A DNA stretch of 64,000 bases, from contig OZ025865.1 in NCBI GenBank assembly GCA_964019425.1, positions 121,001 to 185,000 of the forward strand. Direction: 5' to 3'. The first letter of the stretch is position 1; the number at the start of each line of letters is the position of its first letter. Below are positions 52,785 through 62,807 of this stretch, piece by piece. The position numbers and the translations under genes are program-made. This stretch comes from Flectonema sp. DT1601. Lineage: Eukaryota; Euglenozoa; Diplonemea; Diplonemida; Diplonemidae. A model generated the notes under the pieces. The model saw nothing but the letters and a program-made list of their open reading frames with translations, did not search any database and had not been told where the DNA came from.

Positions 52785-54480
52785 CTTTTCTTTCTTCTTG
52801 GGAAGGAGGAGGAGGAGCGGGAGGGGAAAGACGTTTCTTTATTTGATGTAAGTGATGTTTTTATGTATCAAACAACAGGTGTGTAGGGAGAGAAATATAA
52901 TTTATTTTTTTAAAACAATTAATTATACAGTTGACTAGAAAAAAAGGGGTAAGACTGTTTGATTAGGTTCATACGAATATAAATCTCTTGTATTGTATCA
53001 GAGCTCAATAATAAAATTAAAAAACTCATGACACAAGTGACTAAAATGTTAATACAGGCTAACACTCTGCAATTGACGTACTTGCTCTACATTATAATCA
53101 ATGTTTCTAACTTATCTGCATAGATGTCTCTTTTTCCGTGTTGTCATTCAGTGCAGTACGGAATCGAGTTATACAATTACGAATTAATCGTGAGCCCTGG
53201 GAAACCAAAACCAGGGTATAATGTAATACGGCAGAGTGTAGGTTTCGCCTATAGTCTCGTCAAGAAAAAAACAATCTTTATAAAAAAATAAAAATGAACA
53301 TTTCTTTGTAAAATTCTTTATATAAAAAAGTTGTTAGCAACAATTTCGTAGCACACTACTAGCGGAGCACTCACCTTAAATAAATTAAAGTAATAATGTC
53401 TAAAATAAGTTGGAATAACATGAGGGGGTTACATAGTTCAATATTAATGTTGGAGGCATCAACGGGTCTAGAGTGAGAGAATTTTAATGGCAAAGTCCAG
53501 AGTGGGGAGGTTTTACCTAAATAATACCATCTTCTGTGTCCTTCTAAGTTCTATGCGAGAACTACTAGAGAATTGTCCTTCACTGGAATAGGGGGACCTC
53601 AATGCTAATCACCTGTAACTTCTGGTTACAGGAATGTACTTTTTTTACAAACAAAAAACAGAATAAACGTAAGGCATATAGATTCTTATTATTTTTGAAT
53701 CCCGCGGATTACAATATTAATTTTTTTTCTCCAAATGTCTTTTATTTAAATGCAAATGGTTAACCTCAGGAGCAAACCCTGATTTATGTATGGTTTTCAA
53801 ATTCCATAATTCTGAGTCTGTAATTTTTTTTCTTTCTGCGACATAATTTCTACTAAGAGCGTAAGGGGGGAACATGCCTCTAGATTCAAAGGTTTAAAGA
53901 ATAAAGTGTTTTTCGCAGTCGCTGAGAACGATTTAACCTAAAATTAAGAAGTTGGTATGGATTTCAGCGACACAACTAGAGAAAAGGAAAAGGGAGAAAA
54001 ACTCGGAGGGCTAAACGGAGAACGGAATTGCGAACTGTGATCTATCGGGTCAATCATATTTCTTACCATACAAAAAAGTGTGGATGCAAAAAATAAAAAT
54101 TACACTAATAAAGGAAGAGAAAAAGTGGAACCAAAAGCCTTATCTATCAATCACTTACTAGCATCATCGGGTTCCAAAAATCCCATAGGTTACTTGTGTT
54201 CCCTTTATGAGCAAAAACTCACCCCAACTAGTAAGCAACACCAGTAAGGTGCCTCTGCGAAAGAGACGTTCTTTATCTACCTCAGGGATTACGTCGCAGG
54301 AGGAGACTTATATGAAAAAAAGAAGAGAAAAAAAAAGAGGAAAAAACTTTAAAACATAATTGAGCTGAATAGCTAGTATCAATAATTGAACTGAATAGCT
54401 AGCTATAATAGAATAATAAATTGAGACAAGAAGCACACACAAAAAAGAGTCGGCAAACTTCACTTTTTTACTTACTCACT
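52785..54480. other. Intergenic, mostly unique, no gene recognised
   Basis: 52785-52945 is still repeat DNA. 53915-54066 is a diverged copy of 28936-29091. 54290-54480 is the LRR 3' flank shared with 41690-41860 and 45820-45970. The remaining ~1 kb (52950-53910) has only short frames. Confidence 0.5.
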
Positions 54481-54744
54481 CACACTTTTATTTTATTTGT
54501 GCGCAACCGGCCTTGACCACTAAAAAATAACTTTCGTTTGATGTATTTTACGAATAAGTTGCAAATAGTTTCCGTCCCGATATCGGCGGAGAAAAGGAAA
54601 AAAAAAGAGAAATGGCTTCAACTTAAACTAACACGGAAATTGGGAAACATAAAAACTATTTTATTGTTTTCCCGTCCGAACAATATTTTTTAGTACCTTA
54701 CAATACTTCAAACAAAAATACAAAAAATAAATGACAACCAAGAA

Positions 54745-56724
54745 TCAATTCAACACTTTACATTTAACAAACCGTTCAAAGAGAGCTCCATTATTTTGAG
54801 GCAGCTGAACAGTTTTCAGGGCGCTGCAATTATCGAGGAAGCACTCACCAATTTCCATCACATCACTAAGACAGGAAAGGTCAAGAGAAGTGATTTGTGA
54901 ACAATAAAACAAGAAATTATATCCAATACTGGTGACACTACTAAGACCTGAAAGGTCAAGAGAAGTGATTTTTAAACACTCAGACAAGAAATAATTTCCA
55001 ATACTGGTGACACTACTAAGACCTGAAAGGTCAAGAGAAGTGATTTTTAAACACTCACACAAGAAATAATTTCCAATACTGGTGACACTACTAAGACCTG
55101 AAAGGTCAAGAGAAGTAATTTCTGAACACCCACGCAAGAAATCATTTCCAATACTGGTGACACTACTAAGACAGGAAAGGTCAAGAGAAGTAATTTCTGA
55201 ACATTTAAACAAGAAATCATTTCCAATACTGGTGACACTACTAAGATCTGAAAGGTCAAGAGAAGTAATTTTTAAACACTCAGACAAGAAATCATTTCCA
55301 ATACTGGTGACACTACTAAGACCTGAAAGGTCAAGAGAAGTGATTTTTAAACACTCACACAAGAAATAATTTCCAATACTGGTGACACTACTAAGACCTG
55401 AAAGGTCAAGAGAAGTGATTTCTGAACATTTAAACAAGAAATCATTTCCAATACTGGTGACACTACTAAGACCTGAAAGGTCAAGAGAAGTGATTTTTAA
55501 ACACTCACACAAGAAATAATTTCCAATACTGGTGACACTACTAAGACCTGAAAGGTCAAGAGAAGTAATTTCTGAACATTTAAACAAGAAATAATTTCCA
55601 ATACTGGTGACACTACTAAGACCTGAAAGGTCAAGAGAAGTAATTTTTAAACACTCAGACAAGAAATAATTTCCAATACTGGTGACACTACTAAGACCTG
55701 AAAGGTCAAGAGAAGTGATTTCTGAACATTTAAACAAGAAATCATTTCCAATACTGGTGACACTACTAAGACCTGAAAGGTCAAGAGAAGTAATTTCTGA
55801 ACATTTAAACAAGAAATCATTTCCAATACTGGTGAAACTACTAAGACCTGAAAGGTCAAGAGAAGTAATTTCTGAACACTCAGACAAGAAATAATTTCCA
55901 ATACTGGTGACACTACTAAGACTGGAAAGGTCAAGAGAAGTGATTTTTAAACAATAACGCAAGAAAAAACTTCCAATACTGGTGACACTACTAAGACCTG
56001 AAAGGTCAAGAGAAGTGATTTTTAAACAATAACGCAAGAAAAAATTTCCAATACTGGTGACACTACTAAGACCTGAAAGGTCAAGAGAAGTGATTTCTGA
56101 ACACTCACACAAGAAAAGATTTCCAATACTGGTGACACTACTAAAACCTGAAAGGTCAAGAGAAGTGATTTGTGAACAATAACGCAAGAAAAGATTTCCA
56201 ATACTGGTGACACTACTAAGACAGGAAAGGTCAAGAGAAGTGATTTCTGTACAATTACACAAGAAGTCAGCTCCAATAGCAGTAACCTGTGAGATGACCG
56301 TGCTATTGCAATTTGAGTGGCGGAATGAAATCCGTTTGGCATCTGAAGGAAGCAACCCCTTGTCAATAGTGAGGCAACCATCCACCGTGAATGTGGGAGT
56401 GTCCAGACATAAATCATCCGTAATGTGGTCTCTGATCCAAAGAAGCAGCTTCTCCCTTTTTCTATCATCAACAAACCAACATTTACCGAAGATCCGAACC
56501 AGCTTCTCCCATATTTCCAACTCGCTGTTTGCACCCACTCCATGATCTGCTAGCCGATCACTGTCGCAAAGGGCATCACCAGCGAACGACAGTTCAACTT
56601 CCTCCAGATCCACATCCCACTCACCAGCCGCTGCCGTCAACACGTCGCTCACAACAGAATCAGCACCAACTGTGACTGACACCGCAGGGAATCCTAAATC
56701 CGGACACGTCACGAAAACTTGCAT
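54745..56724 (-). CDS. Ubiquitin-like/BspA-type LRR protein, longest intact copy (659 aa)
   Basis: Ubl domain (1-75), linker (to about 140), nineteen 23-residue LRRs with consensus FLxxCxxITSLDLSGLSSVTSIGN, then the cap DVMEIGECFLDNCSALKTVQLPQNN. The C-terminus extends to FVKCKVLN because the TAA used at 42113 is absent. Repeats alternate between two types (FLFKCSEITS and FLCECLKITS) at nearly fixed 69-bp spacing, showing recent tandem amplification. No signal peptide or membrane span. The intact frame across 659 codons in such a repetitive gene argues for selection on function. Confidence 0.8.
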   Translation of the reverse strand: MQVFVTCPDLGFPAVSVTVGADSVVSDVLTAAAGEWDVDLEEVELSFAGDALCDSDRLADHGVGANSELEIWEKLVRIFGKCWFVDDRKREKLLLWIRDHITDDLCLDTPTFTVDGCLTIDKGLLPSDAKRISFRHSNCNSTVISQVTAIGADFLCNCTEITSLDLSCLSSVTSIGNLFLRYCSQITSLDLSGFSSVTSIGNLFLCECSEITSLDLSGLSSVTSIGNFFLRYCLKITSLDLSGLSSVTSIGSFFLRYCLKITSLDLSSLSSVTSIGNYFLSECSEITSLDLSGLSSFTSIGNDFLFKCSEITSLDLSGLSSVTSIGNDFLFKCSEITSLDLSGLSSVTSIGNYFLSECLKITSLDLSGLSSVTSIGNYFLFKCSEITSLDLSGLSSVTSIGNYFLCECLKITSLDLSGLSSVTSIGNDFLFKCSEITSLDLSGLSSVTSIGNYFLCECLKITSLDLSGLSSVTSIGNDFLSECLKITSLDLSDLSSVTSIGNDFLFKCSEITSLDLSCLSSVTSIGNDFLRGCSEITSLDLSGLSSVTSIGNYFLCECLKITSLDLSGLSSVTSIGNYFLSECLKITSLDLSGLSSVTSIGYNFLFYCSQITSLDLSCLSDVMEIGECFLDNCSALKTVQLPQNNGALFERFVKCKVLN

Positions 56725-56762
56725 TGTTGTTATTTTTGCTTCTTATTTTTTTAAGTAATCTA

Positions 56763-56781
56763 CTGAAAGAAAAAAAGATTT
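56763..56781 (-). promoter_or_regulatory. Predicted 3' splice acceptor of Ubl-LRR gene
   Basis: CTTTTTTTCTTTCAG on the minus strand about 38 bases before the ATG; same as in the three sister genes. Confidence 0.55.
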
Positions 56782-56784
56782 ATT

Positions 56785-57820
56785 AATCTTGCTGAAGTGT
56801 TCCAAACCGCGGCAACAATCGTAAAGTAATAATAAGGAAAAACTGAAAAGCAGCTTCCATTCCTGAACAGTGCAACATATTCTGTGGTTGTAATTTCCTA
56901 TAAAATACTATTACGGCTCTACTCTGTTTGTGAACACTTCCTTTGAACAGCTACGGATATTAACTTCCCAAGGATAAGAACTAACAAAAGCAACAATAAC
57001 AACCAAAGCCTTGTTATGAGGAACTGTTACGGAAACATATTGCACGTGGCCACTAATTATGGTTTTTGTGACCCCCCTTTTAACTTAAAACAATATAAAA
57101 AAACATCAATCAATCCCCAAAATAATAAATAGTATATTGATCCAAATGAAAAAGTATTAAAAATTAGTAGTACACTACGTAGCGGAGCACTCACCTTAAA
57201 TAAATTAAGGTCGTTATCCAGAATTCAGTTAGAAAACATGAGGGGTGTTGTAATCCCAACATACATCTAATCCATCCTGGTGACTACATCATGACTCTGG
57301 ATTACAAAGAAAAGGGGAAGCTTACACTGATGTCACAAACTTGGTGTCCGTTGATTGCGGAAAGATTTGTTTGCTTAGCAAACTAGTTGTAGAAGTTGGT
57401 GACCGCGGTGAAGAGGTCGGCACATTTTTTTTGGAAAAAAAGAGCCTGATGAGAAATTAATTTTTACTTACAAACTGTAAAAACACAACCAACAAATCAA
57501 TTACGTATCAACCCCTTGTTACAGGTCTCGTTCTAGAGAGGAATAGAAACGATTAAAGCAACTAACAAAAATGCCAGCCAGCTAAAACATGTCAACCGAA
57601 TGAATCTTCGTCGTAAAGGCTAGGGGAGTAAAATGAAGAAAACACTACTCGCAGAGTACTTCTTAAATAGTTTTCTAGGAGAGGGTATCAATGAAATGAG
57701 AGATACAAAAGACCACCAAACTACTCGGAGTTGTTAATTCACGAAAAAAAATGAGAGTACGGATCAAAATCAATATTAGAATATTGCTGAAGGCTGAGGA
57801 ACTACAAATCTGATGAACAG
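56785..57820. repeat. LRR upstream cassette followed by dispersed modules
   Basis: 56785-57330 repeats the upstream cassette of the other LRR genes. 57355-57422 is the ADLFTAVTNFYN module and 57440-57730 the GCCAGCCAGC module shared with 14450 and 22760. It ends abruptly at about 57727, where unique DNA begins. Confidence 0.65.
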
Positions 57821-57827
57821 AATCAAA

Positions 57828-58277
57828 TTAGTCAGCTCTTCCTTTAACATAATTGCGGTAAAACCTTTGGATTCTTGAAGCAGCAGCTCCTGTGTTTATT
57901 CGAAGTCGTAACTGGTGTGCTCTGAACGCCCTCTGAATAGTTATTGATGACCTTCTGGCTACCAATCCTCTTCTAAGAAGATGTCCTCTAACTCTAGTTT
58001 GAATGAGATTCGCTGCTCGTTGGAAATGTTGGTGCTCATCGTAGGTACAGACTTCTGAACGTACTACGTGGATCTCTTCACCAGCTTCTATTCCGTAGCT
58101 CATCACTGCTTTTGTATCTTTCATCTCATCTCCGTTGTACTCGAGTGTGATCAGGTGCATTGCTAGCCCAACCTCTTCACATATCAACGACTTTACATAT
58201 CTCACAGAGCTGTGCATCTGAATAACTATTTCAAATTGCTGACCATCAGGTGTAAGTGCAAATAACGGTATCGGCAT
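57828..58277 (-). CDS. Ubiquitin-like domain protein with three IQ motifs (149 aa)
   Basis: Residues 1-75 look like a ubiquitin-like fold (MPIPLFALTPDGQQFEIVIQ, LEYNGDEMKDTKAVMSYGIE, EEIHVV). They are followed by IQ-type calmodulin-binding repeats: IQTRVRGHLLRRG (about 92-104), IQRAFRAHQLRLR (about 114-126) and IQRFYRNYVKGR (about 137-148). IQ motifs bind calmodulin or EF-hand light chains, so a calcium-linked scaffold is plausible, perhaps cytoskeletal or flagellar (inference). Single copy here, unlike its neighbours. Ends at TGA or TAA just left of 57828; start ATG at 58277-58275. Confidence 0.7.
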   Translation of the reverse strand: MPIPLFALTPDGQQFEIVIQMHSSVRYVKSLICEEVGLAMHLITLEYNGDEMKDTKAVMSYGIEAGEEIHVVRSEVCTYDEHQHFQRAANLIQTRVRGHLLRRGLVARRSSITIQRAFRAHQLRLRINTGAAASRIQRFYRNYVKGRAD

Positions 58278-58289
58278 TATTTGAAATGG

Positions 58290-58940
58290 AGGTGTGAATC
58301 TTAAATTATAAAAAAATTTAAAAAAAAAAAAAAAATCTCAATAAAAAAAAAACAACGCAGAATCTTTTTTTATTTTCTTTTTTCTTTTTTTTTTTTGCAT
58401 AATACCAACTAACTTACCGAAGATTTTTTTTTTTTTTTATTATTCTAGTTTTTTTCGTTCTTTTTGTTTGTTTGTTTTCATCCTTTTGTATCTTTAGTAT
58501 TTTTTTTTCTTAATCACAAAATAACTGAATAAAAGGACTGATATCTATCCTTCAGACGTGCAGTCAATTTGGAAGATAAAACACAATTAGACGGTCGTTT
58601 ACTAACCGTTCTATACCTTGCAGCACTGTGTCACGCCGCCTTGTCACTACTGTTGGAAGCTAGAATATGAAAAAAGAACAGGAGAAGAAGAAAAATGAAA
58701 AAAGAAGAAAAAACTTTAAAACGTAATTGAGCTGAATAATAAATTGAGACAAGAAGCACACACACAAAAAAAAAAGAAAAAAAAAGTAGCAATTATTTTT
58801 AGCTACCTTAACATGTCGAAGTAGGAAGTCTGTAGATGCGACCCCAAACTATCTTCCTCTCTCTTCATTATAATGACAGAAATGTTGTTTTTTTTTTTTT
58901 TTTTTTTTTAATATAAAACATGTGTAATAATAAACACTAA
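58290..58940. other. Intergenic, homopolymer-rich
   Basis: T-runs at 58366-58440 and 58884-58908, A-run at 58321-58334. 58700-58770 resembles the LRR 3' flank (TTGAGCTGAATAATAAATTGAG). No gene. Confidence 0.5.
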
Positions 58941-58945
58941 CGAGA

Positions 58946-59321
58946 TTAGAATCCAAACTCATCTTGTGTTTTGTACTTCTTCACAATGACAACAGACACA
59001 GCTGTAAGAACACCCCCAGAAAGTGATAAAACTGTAGCTCCAACATTTATATATTCTTGGTGATTGAGAACCATCGTTAAACAAGGGCCCGATATGGCGA
59101 ACATCCCCAATACGAAGTTTCCAAGTACCCGAAATCCGTTTCCTTCACCGTAGTCTGATTCTTTACCATCACATAGAAATAGTGGAAGAGGAGTAAACAG
59201 ATAAAATCCCATCATATACAATGGATGTGCGGAATGGTTGGTTGTACACGCCAAGACCTGAAGTAGAAGCGCCACTGCAACTAAAAACGCTGCTCCAAGG
59301 AGACCTTGTTGGCCGATTTCT

Positions 59322-59326
<5 letters not shown>
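58946..59326 (-). CDS. Vps55/OB-RGRP-like four-helix membrane protein (126 aa)
   Basis: Four hydrophobic segments (about 8-28, 34-52, 65-85, 93-113) with a polar loop between the second and third. The second segment PLYMMGFYLFTPLPLFLC matches the FYxLxPxPxxx signature of the Vps55/leptin receptor overlapping transcript family, which acts in endosome-to-vacuole/lysosome trafficking with Vps68. The length (126) fits the family (about 120-140). The C-terminus is charged (KKYKTQDEFGF). Ends at TAG. On the coding strand the ATG directly follows 27 consecutive A residues. Confidence 0.7.

Positions 59327-59353
<27 letters not shown>
59327..59353 (-). promoter_or_regulatory. A27 leader directly before the Vps55-like ATG
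   Basis: Twenty-seven consecutive A on the coding strand abut the start codon. Shorter A-runs (8) abut the ATG of the GH116 genes ending at 20397 and 33771. It may serve translation initiation or be a slippage-expanded homopolymer. Confidence 0.4.
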
Positions 59354-59358
<5 letters not shown>

Positions 59359-59359
59359 C

Positions 59360-60140
59360 AATAAATAAAGAAATTCTCTCTGAGTTTATATAAAAAATAA
59401 TAAATAACTACACACACAAGCTTTTATAATATTTTTAGTGTCTTAAATACAAAAAATGATATTCGTCTGCCATGTATTATTTCATTCCCTGTTGATGTAA
59501 ATAAAATAGTTATTCTCGATTCAAATAGTCTTTTTTTTTCATTTTTTTTTTTTTTTTTTTTTTAAAAACTCTCGTCTCATCGACAACAGAAAATTATAAT
59601 AAAAAACAAGCAGCGGGTTGGGGGTTAAGTTTCGCCTTTTAGAGTCTTCCTGCGCATGAAACTCGTCAAATACGAATATAAATTTGCTACTACTCCACTA
59701 TTTTGTTGTTTTATTGTTCTTTTAACAAAGGCACTATTCCTTACCTTCCCCCCAACCGCCAGGAGCATTCACCCGAGAAAAAAAAATAATTTAAGAAAAG
59801 GGGGGGAAATAGAGAGAGAGAGAGAGAGGGGAAAAAAAAAATTGCATTTGTTGTGAGTTTTTAAAATATATCCACTTTTAGGGGGAAACAAAAAAAAAAA
59901 AATAAATAAAAATAAAGAGATTTTAATTTTCACCATGAGCACAGCTGTTGTTTATCTCGTAGGGAATGACACATTTTTTTAATAATCCAGATAAGTGAGG
60001 AACGTTATCACCTTAAAGTGCTCTATTCGCCATGAAATCCAAGCGATGAATTCATCATTTTTTATTTTTTTTTTTTCCTCTGAAAAACAGAGTATATATA
60101 TTACTGACCAATTAAAAAAGAAAAAAAAATTTAAAAAAAG
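59360..60140. other. Non-coding, start of the structured region
   Basis: AT-rich with T- and A-runs and a GA microsatellite (59812-59828). Includes the long-range stem 59613-59759. No protein gene seen; frames here are short and composed of homopolymers. Confidence 0.5.
59613..59759 (+). other. Long-range G-arm/C-arm inverted repeat
   Basis: GCGG(G)TTGGGGG at 59613-59624 pairs with CCCCCAACCGC at 59749-59759, eleven base pairs with one bulged G, enclosing 124 bases. The polarity is opposite to the eight C9 hairpins that follow. Confidence 0.45.
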
Positions 60141-60147
60141 TTAAAAA

Positions 60148-60200
60148 CCCCCCCCCTCCACCGTGACCGGCTACACGGCTCAGTCGGGTTGAGGGGGAGG
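60148..60200 (+). ncRNA. C9 hairpin 1 of the structured array
   Basis: C9 at 60148-60156. CCCCC-U-C (60152-60158) pairs with GAGGGGG (60191-60197); two outer C-G pairs follow beyond a C.A mismatch. Inner stem CCGTG/CACGG. Strand of transcription unknown; on the minus strand it is followed by T-rich tracts. Confidence 0.5.
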
Positions 60201-60707
60201 AGTGAAGCTGAGCTACTTATATATAAATTCCATACAGAGAACAACAGTAGTGCAAAAACTTTCGTCTATCTTGGTATTATTAGAATTAAATCCCCTGTCA
60301 AAAAAACAGGTCATGGAAAAATATCACACCCCGAGTGGTAACTTTTGCACAAACTTTCAATGCAATTGAAAAGAAAAAAAGATAACTTTTTTTTTTTTTT
60401 TTTTTAAAGGGAAAAAAACGATCGCTGAATAAAAAGCTAACTAATTACCCTGTCGACAAAGAGAGAGAGAGAGGAAGAGAGGAATACTAGCCTTACATGC
60501 AATGCTGTCGTCGGAAAGAAGGAAATGCAAGCAAACACCTATACGGTTTTCGGTGACCGGGGCTAGTCATTTTTTTTTTTTTTTTTTTTTTTCCATATGC
60601 AAAGCTCAGGCGCTATTTTTTTTCACTTAAAAAGGAAAATGTTACAAACGGAAAAATAAAAAAGAGTGAAGGGAAAAAAAAAAAAAAAAAAGAAAAAAAA
60701 CGGAAAT

Positions 60708-60756
60708 CCCCCCCCCACTTCCTTATCAAAAGCATTGGACTATTGATAAGTGGGGG
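60708..60756 (+). ncRNA. C9 hairpin 2
   Basis: C9 at 60708-60716. CCCCCACUU (60712-60720) pairs perfectly with AAGUGGGGG (60748-60756), then AUCAA (60725-60729) with UUGAU (60743-60747), giving 14 pairs with one 4-base bulge. Confidence 0.55.
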
Positions 60757-60780
60757 ACGGTGCTGGAAGATGTGAATCTC

Positions 60781-60936
60781 TCACTTCCGAAGTGGGACTC
60801 TTAAAAGGGGTGCTCATTGCCACACGCGTTTCCGAAACTAAGCTGTGGAGGCCCAACGGGGGATTGTTGAATCCCCCATTCGGGCCAACCTCAAAAAGAC
60901 GGTTTTTTGGCTTGCGCAAGCAGAACCTTCTTTTTT
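60781..60936 (+). ncRNA. Three further stems downstream of hairpin 2, ending in a T6 tract
   Basis: CACUU/AAGUG (60782-60794). GGCCC..GGGGGAUU/AAUCCCCC..GGGCC (60850-60886, 13 pairs, loop GTTG). AAAAAGA.GGUU/AACC.UCUUUUU (60893-60935) enclosing the palindrome GCTTGCGCAAGC (60910-60921). With hairpin 2 these give a compact four-stem ~230-base unit terminated by TTTTTT (60931-60936), as expected for an RNA polymerase III transcript. No homology recognised. Confidence 0.45.
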
Positions 60937-61286
60937 ATTATGCAATAGCTACGGAGAAAAAAAAAGACAATTCCTTATTTTTTTTTTTTTAAAGTAAAAA
61001 GAATTGAACACAGAACACTACTTCTCTCTTCATATTTTTTTTCTCCCTATTCTTTTTTTTTTTTTTGCCCCTATGGGTTTCTTTTTTTTTTTTGTCTTTC
61101 TCCTTCTCACTTTAAAAGAAAAGAAAGCACAGGCAAAAAAAAATGAAGAGGGCAGCAAATATGAGCAAAACAACAGACTACCACCTATGTAATAGTAAAA
61201 ATAGAATGTTGGCAGTATACTCACAATCAAACACGAAACATTTTCAATGAAAATAATAAAATTTTAAAAAAAAAAAAAAAAGTAAA

Positions 61287-61341
61287 CCCCCCCCCGCTAC
61301 CTTAACGAGATCTGAAATAGTACATTAAGAATTGGCGGGGG
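61287..61341 (+). ncRNA. C9 hairpin 3
   Basis: C9 at 61287-61295. CCCCCGC (61291-61297) pairs with GCGGGGG (61335-61341). Inner CUUAA (61301-61305) pairs with UUAAG (61325-61329). Carries the GCUACC motif after C9. Confidence 0.5.
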
Positions 61342-61516
61342 AAGGAGATTGAAAAAGTGGAACATATCAGAGATGGTTTCCCAACAGATCTACCAAAAGC
61401 AACTAGCCATCAGTGTGGCCAATCGCTCTTAAGATGACACTGCCTGTTGTACAAAACGTTGGAACAACCTCCTAGTCAGAATAAGAAACAAAAGAAACAG
61501 AAAATCTGTTTTCAAG

Positions 61517-61545
61517 GTTGTCTACTGTTAAACAAAGTAGACGAC
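61517..61545. ncRNA. Perfect 10-bp hairpin downstream of hairpin 3
   Basis: GUUGUCUACU pairs with AGUAGACGAC (one G-U), nine-base loop. Another short hairpin (GCATT/AATGC) lies near 61578-61591. Confidence 0.4.
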
Positions 61546-61710
61546 CCTCCAAACAGCACTATCTAGAAAACGCTGCTTGCATTTTTTAATGCTCGCAACC
61601 CAAAACATTTATTGAAAAAAAAAAAAAAAAAAAAAATCAAAAAAAAAAAAAAAGTTAGTAAAAGGAAAAAAAAAAAGGTTAAATTGGCTTAAGCCGAAAA
61701 AAAATTCGAA

Positions 61711-61765
61711 CCCCCCCCCGCTACCTATACAGTAAGCAATAAATGCTCACTGCTAGTGACGGGGG
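61711..61765 (+). ncRNA. C9 hairpin 4
   Basis: C9 at 61711-61719. CCCCCG (61715-61720) pairs with CGGGGG (61760-61765), UAC (61722-61724) with GUG (61756-61758) across a C.A mismatch. Inner CAGU/ACUG (61730-61733, 61749-61752) and GCA/UGC complete a long helix. Confidence 0.55.
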
Positions 61766-61774
61766 AGGGGTGAG

Positions 61775-61882
61775 GATACAAAATGGTTTGTATCATAAAC
61801 ATGAAACATGTCGTGAACATACGTAACTTTTCACAAATTAATAAAAACAAAAACAATTTTATTGAATTGACATAACAGTCAA
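61775..61882. ncRNA. Two perfect hairpins following hairpin 4
   Basis: GATACAAA/TTTGTATC with a 4-base loop (61775-61794) and TTGAC/GTCAA (61867-61882), then a T-run at 61895-61911. This again looks like a structured transcript followed by a T-tract. Confidence 0.4.
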
Positions 61883-62231
61883 TAACCAACATTTCTTTTT
61901 TTTTTTTTTTTTCGTAGCAAAAAGAAGACACGGCAAACGACCTAACTTCAAAAAAATCAAATAAAATGAAATAAATTCATTTAATGTTACCAGAAGTTAA
62001 CGTCCTTTACCCAGCGCCTTCTTTTTTTTTGTTTGTTGAAAATACCAAAGGGAAAAGATACGGAGAATAACCAATAATTACAAAAACAGTAATTTTGTTT
62101 CTCGCTAACCTAAACAGTTTTTTGACAACAACGAACGAAGACACACACAACATCACTAACGAGAAAAGAAATAAAAAAAAAAATCTCAGAAAGATGTCTA
62201 GGGTAGATAAACCTCACTTCATAAACTAGTA

Positions 62232-62437
62232 GAGGAGGCTCATACCTCCTCCTCCTCTTCTTTTTTTTTTTTTTTTTTTTTCAGAAGAGAGGTTAACGAA
62301 AGGTAAAATAGAGTTAGTATTCCACCTTCGCTCCTACCGCAAACACGATACTTGAGAACAAACTCACTTTAAATAGAAAACAGAAATGCTTGGAACTAAC
62401 TTCACTACTTCAAAAAGGCTGCATTAGATTTGCAGCC
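62232..62437. ncRNA. Further hairpins between C9 elements 4 and 5
   Basis: GAGGAGG/CCTCCTC (62232-62251) followed by a T-run, and GGCTGCA/TGCAGCC (62417-62437) followed by A9. No C9 tract is attached to either. Confidence 0.4.
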
Positions 62438-62506
62438 AAAAAAAAAGGAGTTCAATTTTTTTTTGGTTTATTTTTTTCGTAGTCCCTTGTGGCTATTTTC
62501 AGTAGT

Positions 62507-62540
<34 letters not shown>

Positions 62541-62547
62541 ATTTTTT

Positions 62548-62598
62548 CCCCCCCCCGCTACCATAAGCAAGAACGAATTCCCACATAAGTGACGGGGG
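62548..62598 (+). ncRNA. C9 hairpin 5
   Basis: C9 at 62548-62556. CCCCCG pairs with CGGGGG (62593-62598), UAC (62559-62561) with GUG (62589-62591), with the same C.A mismatch as hairpins 4 and 7. Confidence 0.55.
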
Positions 62599-62807
62599 AG
62601 GGTAAGCATGAGTACATAGCAATTCATCAAGAGTTTGACTACACAGTACATGAACAGTGCAGCATCACACAAGGAACCACATGTAAATCACAACCACACC
62701 CGCAAAACAAGTTCCATCCTGACTCACAGAAAAAAATCAGACCGATTTCAGTGAAAGAGAAGAAACTAAATAACAAATAAAAGAAATAAAAATAAAAAAT
62801 GAAAAAA

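Noticed and set aside
60234-60240. ACAGAGA motif as in U6 snRNA
   Set aside because: No U6 5' stem-loop, AGC triad context or 3' T-run at the right spacing; a 7-base match is expected by chance.
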